From Spiroplasma eriocheiris (lineage in GTDB: Bacteria > Bacillota_I > Bacilli_A > Mycoplasmatales > Mycoplasmataceae), in the NCBI RefSeq assembly GCF_001029265.1, contig NZ_CP011856.1, positions 186,001 through 250,000 on the forward strand: a DNA stretch of 64,000 bases, written 5' to 3'. The notes under the pieces were generated by a model, which saw nothing but the letters and a program-made list of their open reading frames with translations, had not been told where the DNA came from and did not search any database. The translations under genes and the position numbers were made by a program. The first letter of the stretch is position 1. Every line of letters begins with the position of its first letter. Positions 53,570 through 64,000 of the stretch are shown piece after piece.

Positions 53570-54340
53570 ATGGGAAAAATCATTGCGGTTACTAATCAAA
53601 AGGGTGGAGTTGGAAAAACAACAACTTCGATTAATTTAGCGGCCGGACTGGCGTTATATGGTAAAAAAATACTATTAATTGATATTGATCCCCAGGGGAA
53701 TGCGACAACGGGGATTGGAACCAATAAAGATGATATTTCAGAAAGTATGTATGATGTCTTAATTGGGCAAGTACCATTGAAAAATATTATTATTCCAAAT
53801 ATTATTCCTAATGTTGATTTGGCACCGGCGACAATTTCCTTAGCCGGAGCAGATATTTATTTAATGGAACAATCAGAAGATAGTCAAAGCTTATTATTAG
53901 ACCGCATTAAACCAGTGCGCGACAACTATGATTTTATTTTAATTGATTGTCCCCCATCATTAGGATTAATTAACCGGAATGCCTTAGGATGTGCTGATTC
54001 AGTCTTGATTCCTATCCAAGCTGAATACTACGCATTAGAAGGATTAGCCCAATTATTAAGTTCAATCCGGTTTGTCCAAAAAATGTTTAATAAGAATTTA
54101 ACAATTGAAGGAATTGTCTTAACAATGTTTGATTCACGCACCAAACTATCATTTGAAGTAATGAGTGAAGTTAAAAAATATTTTAATGAAAAGGTATATA
54201 AGACTTATATTCCCCGTAATATTAAAATTAGTGAATCACCATCCCACGGGTTAAGTATTTTTGATTATGATAAGGGTGGCGCTGGCGCAATTGCTTATCG
54301 GGAATTAACAAAGGAGGTTTTAGCAAATAATGGCAACTAA
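53570..54340 (+). CDS. parA: Chromosome partitioning ATPase ParA/Soj
   Basis: Cytoskeletal-type ATPase for origin segregation and SMC loading together with Spo0J, 256 aa. Deviant Walker A NQKGGVGKTTTSINLAAGLA at residues 9-28, Walker B LIDCPPSLG, and IDIDPQGNATTG. RBS AGAGGATAGGA. Its end overlaps the spo0J start by 11 bases, a tight translational link. No SMC or parS site is seen here. Confidence 0.97.
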   Translation: MGKIIAVTNQKGGVGKTTTSINLAAGLALYGKKILLIDIDPQGNATTGIGTNKDDISESMYDVLIGQVPLKNIIIPNIIPNVDLAPATISLAGADIYLMEQSEDSQSLLLDRIKPVRDNYDFILIDCPPSLGLINRNALGCADSVLIPIQAEYYALEGLAQLLSSIRFVQKMFNKNLTIEGIVLTMFDSRTKLSFEVMSEVKKYFNEKVYKTYIPRNIKISESPSHGLSIFDYDKGGAGAIAYRELTKEVLANNGN

Positions 54341-55220
54341 AAGCAGATTAAGTTCAAAAGGTTTAGATAAAATCTTTGGTGAAGGCATTAATGATGTAAT
54401 TAAAGAAATTGAAAATAATGAAGAGTTAAAAGAAACAGCTAGCGAAATTAAATTAGCAGAAATTCTGCCGAATCCCCACCAACCCCGCAAGGTTTTTAAA
54501 GAAGAAGAATTGCAAGAGTTATCAACTTCAATTAAAAAACACGGGATTATTCAACCAGTTATTGTTAAAAAAACAACAAATGGTTATTATTTAGTCGCGG
54601 GAGAACGTCGTACCCGTGCGGCAAAACTAGCTGGTTTAACAACAGTTCCCGCAATTGTTGTTGATTTTGATGATCAGCAAATGAAAGAAGTTGCGTTAGT
54701 AGAAAACATTCAACGTGTTGATTTAAATGCCATTGAAGAAGCCAACGCCTATAAAGAATTGTTAGATTTATTAGATATTACCCAAGAAGAATTAGCAAAC
54801 CGAATTGGTAAATCACGCAGTCATATTGCCAATACAATGCGGTTATTAAATTTACCAAAAGAATTGCAAGCAGATGTGTTAGAAGGAAAATTAACAATGG
54901 GGCAAGTAAAACCATTAGTAAGTTTGCAAGCAGATGTGAGTGAAGTTAAAAAAATTGCTCAACAAATTATTAAAGATAATATGAATGCCCGCCAAGTTGA
55001 AGAATTAGTTAAACGTTATAATAATGGGGATAACATTAATATTAAATTAAAACCTGTTAAAAAACCCGAACAACGAACAATTAATGAATTTTTAGAAAAT
55101 AAAATTATGCGGAAATTAGGAACCAAAGTAATTATTGATAAGGATAAAATTATTATTAATTACTTAGGAGTTAAAGATTTAAACCGGATCCTTGAAATTT
55201 TAGGATTAACAGATGAATAG
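54330..55220 (+). CDS. parB: Chromosome partitioning protein ParB/Spo0J
   Basis: 296-aa CTPase/DNA clamp that loads at parS. N-terminal ParB box KLAEILPNPHQPRKVFKEEE, LVAGERRTRAAKLAGL with the CTP-binding GERR, helix-turn-helix TQEELANRIGKSRSHIANTMR, C-terminal dimer domain. RBS AAGGAGG inside parA. No full parS (TGTTTCACGTGAAACA) is seen nearby, so its binding sites are elsewhere. Noc is absent. Confidence 0.97.
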   Translation: MATKSRLSSKGLDKIFGEGINDVIKEIENNEELKETASEIKLAEILPNPHQPRKVFKEEELQELSTSIKKHGIIQPVIVKKTTNGYYLVAGERRTRAAKLAGLTTVPAIVVDFDDQQMKEVALVENIQRVDLNAIEEANAYKELLDLLDITQEELANRIGKSRSHIANTMRLLNLPKELQADVLEGKLTMGQVKPLVSLQADVSEVKKIAQQIIKDNMNARQVEELVKRYNNGDNINIKLKPVKKPEQRTINEFLENKIMRKLGTKVIIDKDKIIINYLGVKDLNRILEILGLTDE

Positions 55221-55235
55221 AAAGCGAGTCATACT

Positions 55236-56336
55236 ATGCCGTTAAAAGTAGGAATCGTTGGTTTACCAAATGTTGGCAAATCAACATTATTTAATGCGAT
55301 TACTAATTCCCAAGTTGAAGCAGCGAATTATCCGTTTGCCACAATTAACCCAAATGTTGGGGTGGTCGAAGTGCCTGATGAACGAATGCACAATTTAATT
55401 GAAATCTTTCAGCCCCACAAAGCAATTTATACAACCTTTGAATTTTATGATATTGCTGGGTTAATTGCCGGCGCTAGCAAGGGCGAAGGGTTAGGAAATA
55501 CTTTTTTAGCTAATATTCGTGATACCGATGCCATTTGTATGGTTGTTCGTTGTTTTGAAAACAAAGATATTACCCATGTTGAAGGAAGCATTGATCCGCT
55601 CCGTGATATTGAAATTATTAATTTAGAATTAATTATTGCGGACCAAGAACAAATTGAAAAACGGATTAATAAAATTGCTAAACGTGCCCAAACTTTAAAG
55701 CAAAAAGATGATGTTTTTGAATATGAACTTTTACAAAAACTAGACCAACAGTTAGCAGCAAATAAATTATTAAAAGATTTAGTGTTAACTCCTGAAGAAC
55801 ACAAAGCAATTAAAAATTTTAATCTGCTAACAATTAAACCTTTTATTTATGTAGCAAACATTGCCGAAACTGATTTACAAACAAAAACTAACCCATATGT
55901 TGAAAAGGTACAACAGTATGCTAAGGACAATAATATTGAAGTTGTGACGATTTGTGCCCAAGTTGAACAAGAATTATCAACTTTAAATGAGGAAGAAAAA
56001 ACAATTTTTATGGCAGAATATGGGATTCAAGAGTCCGGATTAAGCCAGTTAATTAAAAAATCTTATGCCTTGTTAGGTTTACAAACTTTCTTTACCGCTG
56101 GAAAACAAGAAGTCCGCGCTTGAACTTTTAAAAAAGGGGCAACAGCTCCTGAATGTGCTGGAATTATCCATACTGATTTTGAAAAAGGTTTTATTAAAGC
56201 AGATATTTATGCTTACCAAGATTTAATTACTTATGGTAGTGAAAAAGCAGTAAAAGAAAATTGTAAAATGCGAAGTGAAGGAAAGACTTACATTATGCAA
56301 GATGGCGATATTTGTTTCTTCAAATTTAATGTTTAG
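55236..56336 (+). CDS. ychF: Redox-regulated ATPase YchF (OLA1)
   Basis: Obg-related P-loop ATPase linked to ribosomes and stress, 366 aa. G1 [15 protein letters not shown] (residues 8-22), G3 [16 protein letters not shown], an insert coiled coil (about 130-210), and the C-terminal TGS domain ([20 protein letters not shown] ... [16 protein letters not shown]). G4 is replaced by YVANIAE, giving ATP specificity as in the family. One TGA at 56121 is Trp. It follows spo0J after 15 bases, as in the B. subtilis oriC string. Confidence 0.97.
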
Positions 56337-56347
56337 GAGTAGTTTTT

Positions 56348-56800
56348 ATGCGAGTTGGTAATAGTTATGATTTACATAATTTAATCCCAGGGGAATTTAT
56401 TTACTTGGGAGGGATAAAAATTCCTTGTCAATATCAAGTTCAAGCAATTTCAGATGGGGATATTTTATTACATACCATTAGTGAAGCTATTATTGGCGCC
56501 TTAGGGTTTGGTGATTTAGGAGAATGGTTTGATGAAACTAATGTGGGGTTATCTTCCCAAGTTATTCTGACCAAAGCACTTCAATTATTAAAAAACCAAA
56601 ACTACGAAATTGCTAATGTTGATAGTACCATTATTATTGATAGACCCAAACTGCAACCCCATAAAAAAAATATCAAAGATAATTTAGTGAAGTTATTAAA
56701 TGTAAATTCAAGTCAAGTTAATATTAAAGCAACAACTTCTGAACAAAATTTTCCTAGTATTATTCAAGCTTATACAACAGTGTTATTAATTAAAAAATAA
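56348..56800 (+). CDS. ispF: 2-C-methyl-D-erythritol 2,4-cyclodiphosphate synthase
   Basis: 150-aa MEP-pathway enzyme making the cyclic diphosphate precursor of isoprenoids. MRVGNSYDLHNLIPG keeps metal ligands Asp8 and His10; ISDGDILLHTISEAIIGALGFGDLG keeps the third ligand His; NVDSTIIIDRPKLQPH and VNIKATTSEQNFP match the family. The usual opening GHGFDVH is NSYDLHN, so Gly and His are changed, but the ligands stand. No other MEP gene (dxs, ispC, ispD, ispE, ispG, ispH) is in view. It lies 12 bases after ychF. In Firmicutes ispF precedes gltX; here 6.6 kb of lipoprotein/permease genes lie between. Confidence 0.9.
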   Translation: MRVGNSYDLHNLIPGEFIYLGGIKIPCQYQVQAISDGDILLHTISEAIIGALGFGDLGEWFDETNVGLSSQVILTKALQLLKNQNYEIANVDSTIIIDRPKLQPHKKNIKDNLVKLLNVNSSQVNIKATTSEQNFPSIIQAYTTVLLIKK

Positions 56801-56853
56801 TATTAAATTTTTTTTAAAAGTTTACCAATTATTTCAAAATTTCTTAAAAAACT

Positions 56854-56886
56854 AGCAAGAGATACCTTGCTTTTTTTTTTTTTTTT
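56854..56886 (+). terminator. Terminator after ispF
   Basis: AGCAAG / CTTGCT, 6-base loop, then a run of about 16 T. Confidence 0.9.
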
Positions 56887-56927
56887 GGAATAATGAAGTT
56901 GTTTAGCGAAAAAGTGAGGGGAAGAAA

Positions 56928-58864
56928 ATGAAAAAATTATTAAGTATTTTAGGCTCGCTTTCTTTAATTGGGACTTCAGCGGTTTCTGTTGTTGCTTGTT
57001 CTGGTACTAGCGGTAGTGATACAGACGCTCTATTAGAAGAAGCCTTAACAAGTACCAAAAGTTTATCAAAATTAATGATTATGAGCCGTCATGAAAATTT
57101 AAATTTAACACAAGCAGGGGCTAATTAATTTATTAGTCATGATAGTGTTAATAATGCATTAAGTAACGGGGGAATTAATTTAGGGGATAACCATGGTTTT
57201 ATTAAGTTAGATACTTTATATAACCAATGAAAAAATTGATTTGCAACTGCAAGTCAAGATGAATTTAAGGATTTAGGAGATTTCATTCAGAAAGATGATC
57301 CCGAAACAATGGACCAATTTTATTGATTAAATGGTGATTCGTCCAATTTAAATACGGGAGGAATCAATAGTTTAGATTCTAATTTATATACTAACTCAAC
57401 CACTGTTAATAATGGTTTAAGCAATATGGATACAGTATTAAAATTATTTGATAAAAATTCACTGGATAGTATGGTTAAATTATTATCAACTTTTTTACCA
57501 ACAACAAAAACTGAAGGACAAGGGCCATATGGTTCAGGAAACCTTAATATGATTTATAAAGATTATGCGTTTGGAATTATCATCAATGGAGTTCAAGGAA
57601 TGTTTTTGAATGCTGTGTATAAAGTTGCTGCAAATGGTGAAGGAATACAAAAGGCCGCTGCTTTATATGGTCAGGATCTTTATACTAAGCTATTTGGTAA
57701 TCCAGATAATAATTCAATTGTAGATGGTGATGGAAATAAAGCCCTTTGAAATAAAAGTGATACAAAAAAAATGGTGATGACACCGGATTATTTGGACAAA
57801 CTATTAAAGATCAAATTGCCTTAGTTAAACCTAATCTTGATCCATCAACTGCTCACGATGATGATTTCTTTGGATCAGACTATGCTGTTTGGCAAGATGG
57901 TGTAAAAAAAATCTTAAAAGATAGTACAACATTATTAGGAATTGCAATGGCGGCTGCACACGCTAAACCTGCGCAGTTTGATGAATTTATGCATTTAACA
58001 GATAATGATCCCGGAATTAAAGCGATGGAATTAGGGATGCAAATAAAATTGCATATTAATTTAAAATTTAGTGATGTTAATTATAAATTATTTTTATCAG
58101 GAATAAACCAATTTTTAACTTCCCTAGTTAATTTTGAAGGTGATGACACAAGTTGAGATGCTTTAGACAATGATAGTAATTACAAATGAACAACAATTGA
58201 TAAGTTACATCATGCAACATTAGGAAAAGATGAAACAGGAGCTTATGATAAATTTTGAGCTTCAAATAATAATACTAATTATAGTGATGAAGTAAATAAA
58301 ATAATGGGTTATGATCCTAGTGGAACATCACCAACGGGATTTGTTAAAAATTCATTATATGATGTTTTATATTCATGAGGACATGATAACAATGGTGATA
58401 TGTATAATGCTTTATATGGTCCGGAGGGTGCCTTTGCCAAAGGATTAATTGATTTTAACAAATCGGCTGATTTTGTCTATGATAATTTATATGGACCATG
58501 GTTAGATGACAATAAATATTGAACATATGAAAACGTCAAACATCAATATGATACAACAGGAAAACTAGCAGTAGTCTCATTTGATATTGAATACCATGGG
58601 TTAGGAGATTTATCAACAAATCTTGATGCCCATAAACAAGCTGTTGATTTAGATAAATTAAAAAATGATGAACAATATCGTGCTAGTTGAAACGGAACTG
58701 GATTATATTTTGATCCAGCTGATCCTAGCAAAGTTCTATACGGACAAGTAAAAAATAAATACCATGTTGAGTGAACAAATATTGGAACTTCAGTCCTTAA
58801 TGATATGATGTTAACTGATATGAAATGATACCAACCAAATGGTGTTGATTATTATTACTTGTAA
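56928..58864 (+). pseudogene. Surface lipoprotein, RHENLN family, copy 3 (stop and frameshift)
   Basis: Diverged third member of the lipoprotein family. Signal MKKLLSILG ... SVVAC with Cys24; LMIMSRHENLNLTQAG corresponds to LILLGRHENLNYNINE of the other copies. The C-terminal EYHGLGDLSTNLD and HVEWTNIG match DYTGLGDPTVSL and YEVTWKNIS. An in-frame TAA at 57126 interrupts at codon 67. Downstream the same frame continues to 57749, then a run of eight A (57764-57771) shifts the frame (one more A gives SDTKKNGDDTGLFGQ), and the frame is open to TAA at 58862. Repaired length about 645 aa. It stands immediately before permease 3, as copy 2 stands before permease 2. Confidence 0.78.
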
Positions 58865-58944
58865 TTTAATAGGGTAGAAAAACATTATTCAGTTTATGAA
58901 GAATAAAAAAGGATAATGTTTTTCTTAGGTAGGAAGAAGATAAT

Positions 58945-61900
58945 ATGAAAAAGAATTTTTTGTTAATTAAGCAAAATTTACTAAGCGCTTTAAAAAGTAA
59001 AATTCAATTTATTGTTCTTTTCGTGCTCCTTTTTTTATCTTCTTTAATTATTGCCTTATTTTCTTCTACAATTGACCGGCTAAATAAAGCAAATGCTTTT
59101 TTAGACCCAACGAGTGCGGAGTATAATTATTCGTATGCTTTTGAATCGCGTGATACCAATAAAGCAAACTTACAATCTTTTACACCGCTTTTTGCCCTTA
59201 GTGATAACTATGTCTCATATAATGATTTACAAGATCATGTTTTTTCGTTTCCAACTTTAACAATTGGGGGTAAGGATAGTGCACTAAGAGCTTTAACAAC
59301 AAGCGATTATCTTATTAATGTTGATAGTACTAACCACGCCACCTTAACATGAACATCAAAAAACCAATTTTATAATTTTAATTATAATGGTGCTGATTTT
59401 AAAAATTCACTAATTGGTCAGTTATATTCTAAAGCCAAAGCTAGTTTTGCTGTGGCTTATCAACAGGAAGTTAACGCTAGCATTGCTAACTATCTTTTAT
59501 TTTTAACGCACACTAAAATTACGGATAACATTAATCAGATGTTAACTGGTTTAATTAACTATAATTTAAATAAAGCCGTTGACCCATGAACAAAAGATAA
59601 TGCTAATGCCAAGTTTAAAGATTGAGTAAATTATAATGGTACTAGTGCCCAATGAAATCAACACATTGATATTAATCATCCTACTAATATTGCTGTTATT
59701 AAAGAAGACCAAACAAAAGCAAATCCCATTATTAGTAATGATTTTTTTGAACAAGGTTTAAATGGGAATTTGGGCAGTGTTTATCAATATAAATATTATG
59801 ATAATGGTAGTGGGAACTGAAAAAATGGTTTTAGCTATTTTTATGGGGGTAGTATTTTAACTTCCACACAATTTAAGGATCCCTCGGCACCCGAAAATTA
59901 TGGCTCGTTAACAATTGGCAGTTTATATGATAGTAGTTATTATCTTTTTAATAGTAGTTTTCGTGGGCACACTAATTTAGAATTTTTTCAACTTTACAAT
60001 AAGTTATTAGGATTAAATGCGGGTTTTAATGTTTTTGATCGGCGCGAGTTCATTACTTGGGATACCAAAAATAATGTCAAGTTTAAATTAGTTGATAAAA
60101 ATAGTGTTAATTTAAAAATCTTTCGCGCATTACCAAGTTATAATCCAAACTTTTGACGCTATGTGGTAATTACGCCGGGTTATGCCAAAAAACATCATTT
60201 AAAATTAGGTGATCATATTAGTGTTAATAATTATCAACAGGACCAGGATTTAGTAATTGGGGCGTTTGGAAGTGACTCGCAAAATGGTTATCCAACAATT
60301 TACGATGTTGATGTATTACCAAACGCTAATAGTGAAGCGACAATTTATGTTACTTCTGATGTTTTTGCCAATGACAAATTAGGTAATCCAACAACAACAT
60401 CAGAAACTTCCCGGGTATTTTTAAAAGCGATTGCTAATAATAGTAATATTAATCTGTTTCAACAGCATTTCACTGATGAATATAATAATATTTTAAAAAA
60501 CTATCTAGGGATTAAAAACAATACTCCAGTGGCAAGTCAACTAAAGATTCAAAGCAAAGATGACGGACCAAAAATTTATAATCGTTATCAAATGTTGGGA
60601 AATGTAATTCATATTTTTACCATTGTTATACAACGGCCATTATTATTTTCTTTGGGGTTATTGTTTTATTTGCCTTATGAATAATTATTAAAAAACAAAT
60701 TGAAAAAGAAAAAAATAAAATTGGAATTTTAAAATCATTAGGTTATAACCAAGTTCAAATTGCGTTGGCGTATTCTTTTTATCCCTTAATTCCAATTATT
60801 GTCGGAGTCATTTTTGGTTGGGTAATTGGGTTAGTCTTACAAATTCCGATTATTGGGGTTTTTAATAACTTCTTTACCTTACCAAGCCAGTTTAATGCTT
60901 ATTATCCATCATTATTTTATAGTTTACTTGGTTTTCTAGTCCTATGTAGTCTAGTATGTTTCTTTATTTCACTGCGAATGATTTCCATTAATACCTTAGA
61001 TTTAATTAACTTTAATAAAAACTTACGCCCTAATTCGTTAATTTTAAAACTAAGAGCAAATTTACCATTAAAACGATTTAATACGAAATTTAAATTTTCA
61101 ATTGCGGCAGTTTCGGTTAAAAAAATTGTGATGATTTTTGGTACAATGTTAATTGCCACTTTTGCAATCACGATGGCAATTGCTTTACCAGTAACTGGTT
61201 CTTCAATTGTCCATGATTATTATAAGTATTGGAATTTTAAAAACGAAACCGATTATGAAGCTCCGATTCCCAATTCCCCAATTACGCGTTATGATGTTTA
61301 CCAATGACAAGGAGTAGGGCAGGGCAATAGTATTGATTATCCCTTAACAAACAATGGAGTGATTCCTAAGTATTATCATTCAATTGGCAATCCAACATGA
61401 CGAGAAACTAGCAAAATTAATACCAATGAATATGATCCGACCATTGATAAAGGTGGTAATTACCCCAGTGAACTTATTAATATGTTGGGGTATAACTTAC
61501 TAGCCTTTCGGGGCGCTAATATTTCAATTGGATCATTACAAAAAATTTTAGATGATTATCGTGACCCAACCACCGGAAAACCAGATGACCAAATCCAGTT
61601 TATGGTTGATAATGTTGCTTGTACAGTTTTACCGAAAATTGCCGGAATTAACCATAGTCTAGTTGGCGATTGAAAATCATGTATTCAACAAACGGTGAGT
61701 GCCTTAGCCCCCGCTTATTTAATGGAATATTGGAATAAATCAGTTGAACGTCAAAATGAGTTTACAATTGCTGCGCAAACCGTGCCCTATGATCAAGCAA
61801 ATGATGAGTTCTTTACAAAATTTACTTCAACTGTGCAATTAAACAATCAAGCAGTTGGGATTGCAACATATGGGATTAATCCGAATAGTCGGATGATTAC

Positions 61901-63347
61901 TTTTAATAAGGATTTACTACAACAAGATAAATATCAAAATAATACAATTCCAATTTTAATCAATCAGGCTTTTGAAAAACGCTATAACTATCATGTTAAT
62001 GATATTATTAGTGCCCAACCAAATGTTGATATTCTAACTTATACAAATACCTTAGGCCAAGCAGTTCCAATTGATCCGACCTGGTGGGTTTATAATGATA
62101 CTTTAGACAATGACCAGGGCCTTGATTCATATGATCCGAGCAAGGATATTCCCTTGGACCAAATTGATTTTAGTCACCTAAGTTATGGAAATTCTGATTT
62201 AGTTAAATATAACGGGGTAACTAATCCTAGTCGGTATACGGCATTAGAATATGGCTATTATGATCCTACTTATCTTGATAGTAGTGGGAACCATGTTCGC
62301 CCATATTATTTAATGAAAAATATTTTATTAAAATTACCAGCAACAGGGGTCAATGGTATTGACCTCAATAAAGTTATTGTGAATGATAAAAATCCGTCGG
62401 GAAATCCGTTTCCATCTTTAATTGATGGAAAATATGGGGTTGTTCGTACCCGCGATAATAGTTATGTTATTCGCCCATTTGATTGAAATTATAGTGTTAT
62501 TGCAATTACTAGTGTTCAACAAGTATTTGGTGACGCTGGGATTCCAACCCAATGATATACCGAAGCATTTAAAACTGGATTATTAAAGATTGCGAATGCC
62601 AATGATTTAGCAAGTAATCCTTATCAAAAGAAAGTTAATTATCAGGTGGTCGGCGTTCAAAATTCTTATGAAAAGCCATTAATTTATTTAAATCAAAATA
62701 TTGCCAACCAGTTATTAGGTTATGCCACAACTTATCACCAGGATCTTGGGATTCCCACTTATTTTAATGGGAAATTTACCCTTAACTCCGAACCAACTGA
62801 CCAGACAACAAGATTAGGATTAGCCTCCATAACTGGGGGGTATGATATTAATAATTTTAATGACAACTTTAACTGAATGGTCAAGGATAATAATATGATT
62901 AGTACAAAAATTGATATTTTAGACCGGGTTGCTCTAATTGCCTTAATGTTAGGAATTGCCTTTATCTTAATTATTATTTTTGCCGCAATTGCGATTGTTA
63001 CGATGATTACCAATTTATTTGTTAACCAGTTTAGTAAGATGATGGCTTTATTACGGATTCAAGGATATACCAACCGGGAAATTAACTCCTTTACCTTAGG
63101 GTTATTTACGCCAATTGTGGTGATTGCTCTTATCCTTGGTTTTATTGCCGGGTGGTTTGCCATTGTCGGGGGAATTAATATTTTTGAAAATGCCCATCTG
63201 CTTGTGCTTCCTTATTCATTTACTTGGTATTTAATTATTATTGTCTTATGTACAATTGCCATTATTTATTTAGTAACTTATCTATTATCCGCCCACAGTT
63301 TACGAAAAATGCACATTCAAGAGCAAGTTGCCTTATTAGATGAATAG
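58945..63347 (+). pseudogene. Giant FtsX/MacB-type permease, frameshifted (permease 3)
   Basis: Paralogue of permease 2 (35632-40116) over its whole length: TM, ectodomain 1 (about 40-550), TM triplet, TM, ectodomain 2, TM triplet; repaired length about 1467 aa. The frame is open from 58945 to about 60630 (ending FTIVI) and continues in another frame from there (IIIFFGVIVLFALWIII), so one base is missing near 60625-60635, inside the first TM of triplet 1. Shared segments: PTIYDVDVLPNANSEA, IGILKSLGYNQVQIAL, IPILINQAFEKRY, YQVVGVQNSYEKPLIYLNQ, YFNGKF, LLRIQGYTNREIN. The rest of the frame is undamaged, so the lesion is recent or a sequencing error. RBS region is weak. It follows lipoprotein copy 3 by 80 bases. 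Confidence 0.82.
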
Positions 63348-63378
63348 AAATTACGAGGATTAATTCGTAATTTTTTTG
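63348..63378 (+). terminator. Terminator before gltX
   Basis: AAATTACGA / TCGTAATTT, 8-base loop, T run. It isolates gltX from the permease 3 transcript. Confidence 0.83.
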
Positions 63379-63452
63379 TCTTTTTTAAGAAAATACTTAT
63401 ATAATTATTATGTTAAGGGTAGGAAAAATACCAACATTGAGAAGGAGTTATA

Positions 63453-64000
63453 ATGGAAAAGAAAATTAGATTACGATATGCTCCCAGCCCAACGGGATTC
63501 TTACATATTGGAAACACCAGAACAGCATTATTTAATTATTTATTAGCAAAACACTACCAGGGTGCTTTTATTTTAAGAATTGAAGACACTGATGTTGAAC
63601 GAAATGTGGAAGGAGCGATTGCCTCTCAACTAGATAATTTACGCTGATTGGGGATTGAACCAGATGAAACTATTGATAAACCTGGTCAATATGGACCATA
63701 CACCCAGTTAGAAAGATTACAAACATATGCTGAATATGCCAATAAGTTGTTAGCCACTAAAAAAGCATATTATTGTTTTTGTACGGCTGCGGAATTAGAA
63801 GCTTCACGGGAAAAACAACTAGCCCAAGGTTATGCTTCGCCCCGTTATGTTCGTCGGTGCTACCGTCTTTCGGAAGCGGAAGTTAATGAAAAATTAAAAA
63901 ATAATATTCCAAAAAGTATTCGCTTTTTTGTTCCTGATCAGGAAAGTTATGATTTTAATGATTTAGTGCGTGGACCAGTTCATTTTGAATCAAAAGATCT
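63453..64000 (+). CDS. gltX: Glutamyl-tRNA synthetase, 5' part
   Basis: First 182 residues of the class I synthetase that charges tRNA-Glu; the gene leaves the window at the right edge. [25 protein letters not shown] carries the HIGH-type HIGN motif. [13 protein letters not shown] is the Glu-binding segment, and [11 protein letters not shown] begins the zinc region of bacterial GluRS. TGA at 63645 is Trp. RBS AGAAGGAG. In B. subtilis gltX is directly preceded by ispF; here the lipoprotein/permease 3 block has come between. Confidence 0.96.

Noticed and set aside
60765-63347. Downstream half of permease 3 as an independent gene
   Set aside because: It starts inside the FtsX TM triplet, has no RBS, and continues the upstream frame after a one-base shift as judged against permease 2.

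Overview
The window is a chromosomal segment of a wall-less Mollicute, most likely a Spiroplasma. The DNA is very AT-rich and UGA is read as tryptophan throughout (code 4): dozens of ordinary genes are only full length if TGA is sense, including the W of the thioredoxin WCGPC site. Lipoproteins with Cys24 lipoboxes, an arginine deiminase operon and a soj/spo0J pair fit Spiroplasma. Genus assignment is inference from gene content; no rRNA gene is present.

Layout. (1) 1-4.4 kb: heat-shock cluster hrcA (3' end)-grpE-dnaK-dnaJ. (2) 4.4-9.2 kb: a small membrane protein and a rhodanese on the minus strand, then pnp, plsX and rnc. (3) 9.2-14.6 kb: a two-unit FtsX/MacB-type giant permease (permease 1) and three unrecognised proteins, one looking like a zinc peptidase of the YugP family without its HExxH. 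(4) 14.7-15.3 kb: six tRNA genes (Asn, Glu, Val, Thr, Lys, Leu) behind one strong promoter. (5) 15.4-22.0 kb: HAD phosphatase, thioredoxin and the arginine catabolism genes arcA-arcB-(YfcC-type exchanger)-arcC, which make ATP from arginine. (6) 22.0-28.7 kb: two small membrane proteins and a nitroreductase on the minus strand, then leuS, a YwaF/TMEM164-like protein, nadK and an EIIB-like protein without its cysteine.

(7) 28.7-41.3 kb is the most unusual stretch: a tandemly duplicated two-gene cassette (about 290-aa multi-TM protein + about 765-aa lipoprotein), followed by a 1494-aa giant permease (permease 2) and a 324-aa bitopic ectodomain protein. The second lipoprotein copy is broken by a frameshift in a G run and by a TGA(Trp) to TAA change. 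(8) 41.3-42.0 kb is an apparently non-coding 0.78-kb region.

(9) 42.0-56.8 kb is housekeeping: metS, mnmG, cysS, trmFO, an rlmB-type methylase, a SigH-like sigma factor, rpmG, secE, nusG, mpg, an HNH endonuclease, pncA (minus), rsmG, soj, spo0J, ychF, ispF. This looks like two ancestral Firmicute gene strings interleaved: the mnmG-rsmG-soj-spo0J-ychF string near oriC, and the ispF-gltX-cysS-rlmB-sigH-rpmG-secE-nusG string. (10) 56.9-63.3 kb holds a third lipoprotein/giant-permease locus, related to that at 33-40 kb, sitting between ispF and gltX and decayed by a stop and two frameshifts. (11) gltX runs off the right edge.

The candidate undescribed system is this family of lipoproteins sharing an LxxxGRHENLN-like motif soon after the lipidated Cys24, paired with giant two-unit FtsX-type permeases (TM - about 560-aa ectodomain - 3 TM, twice) and, in one locus, with a duplicated multi-TM partner. 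No ABC ATPase lies nearby.
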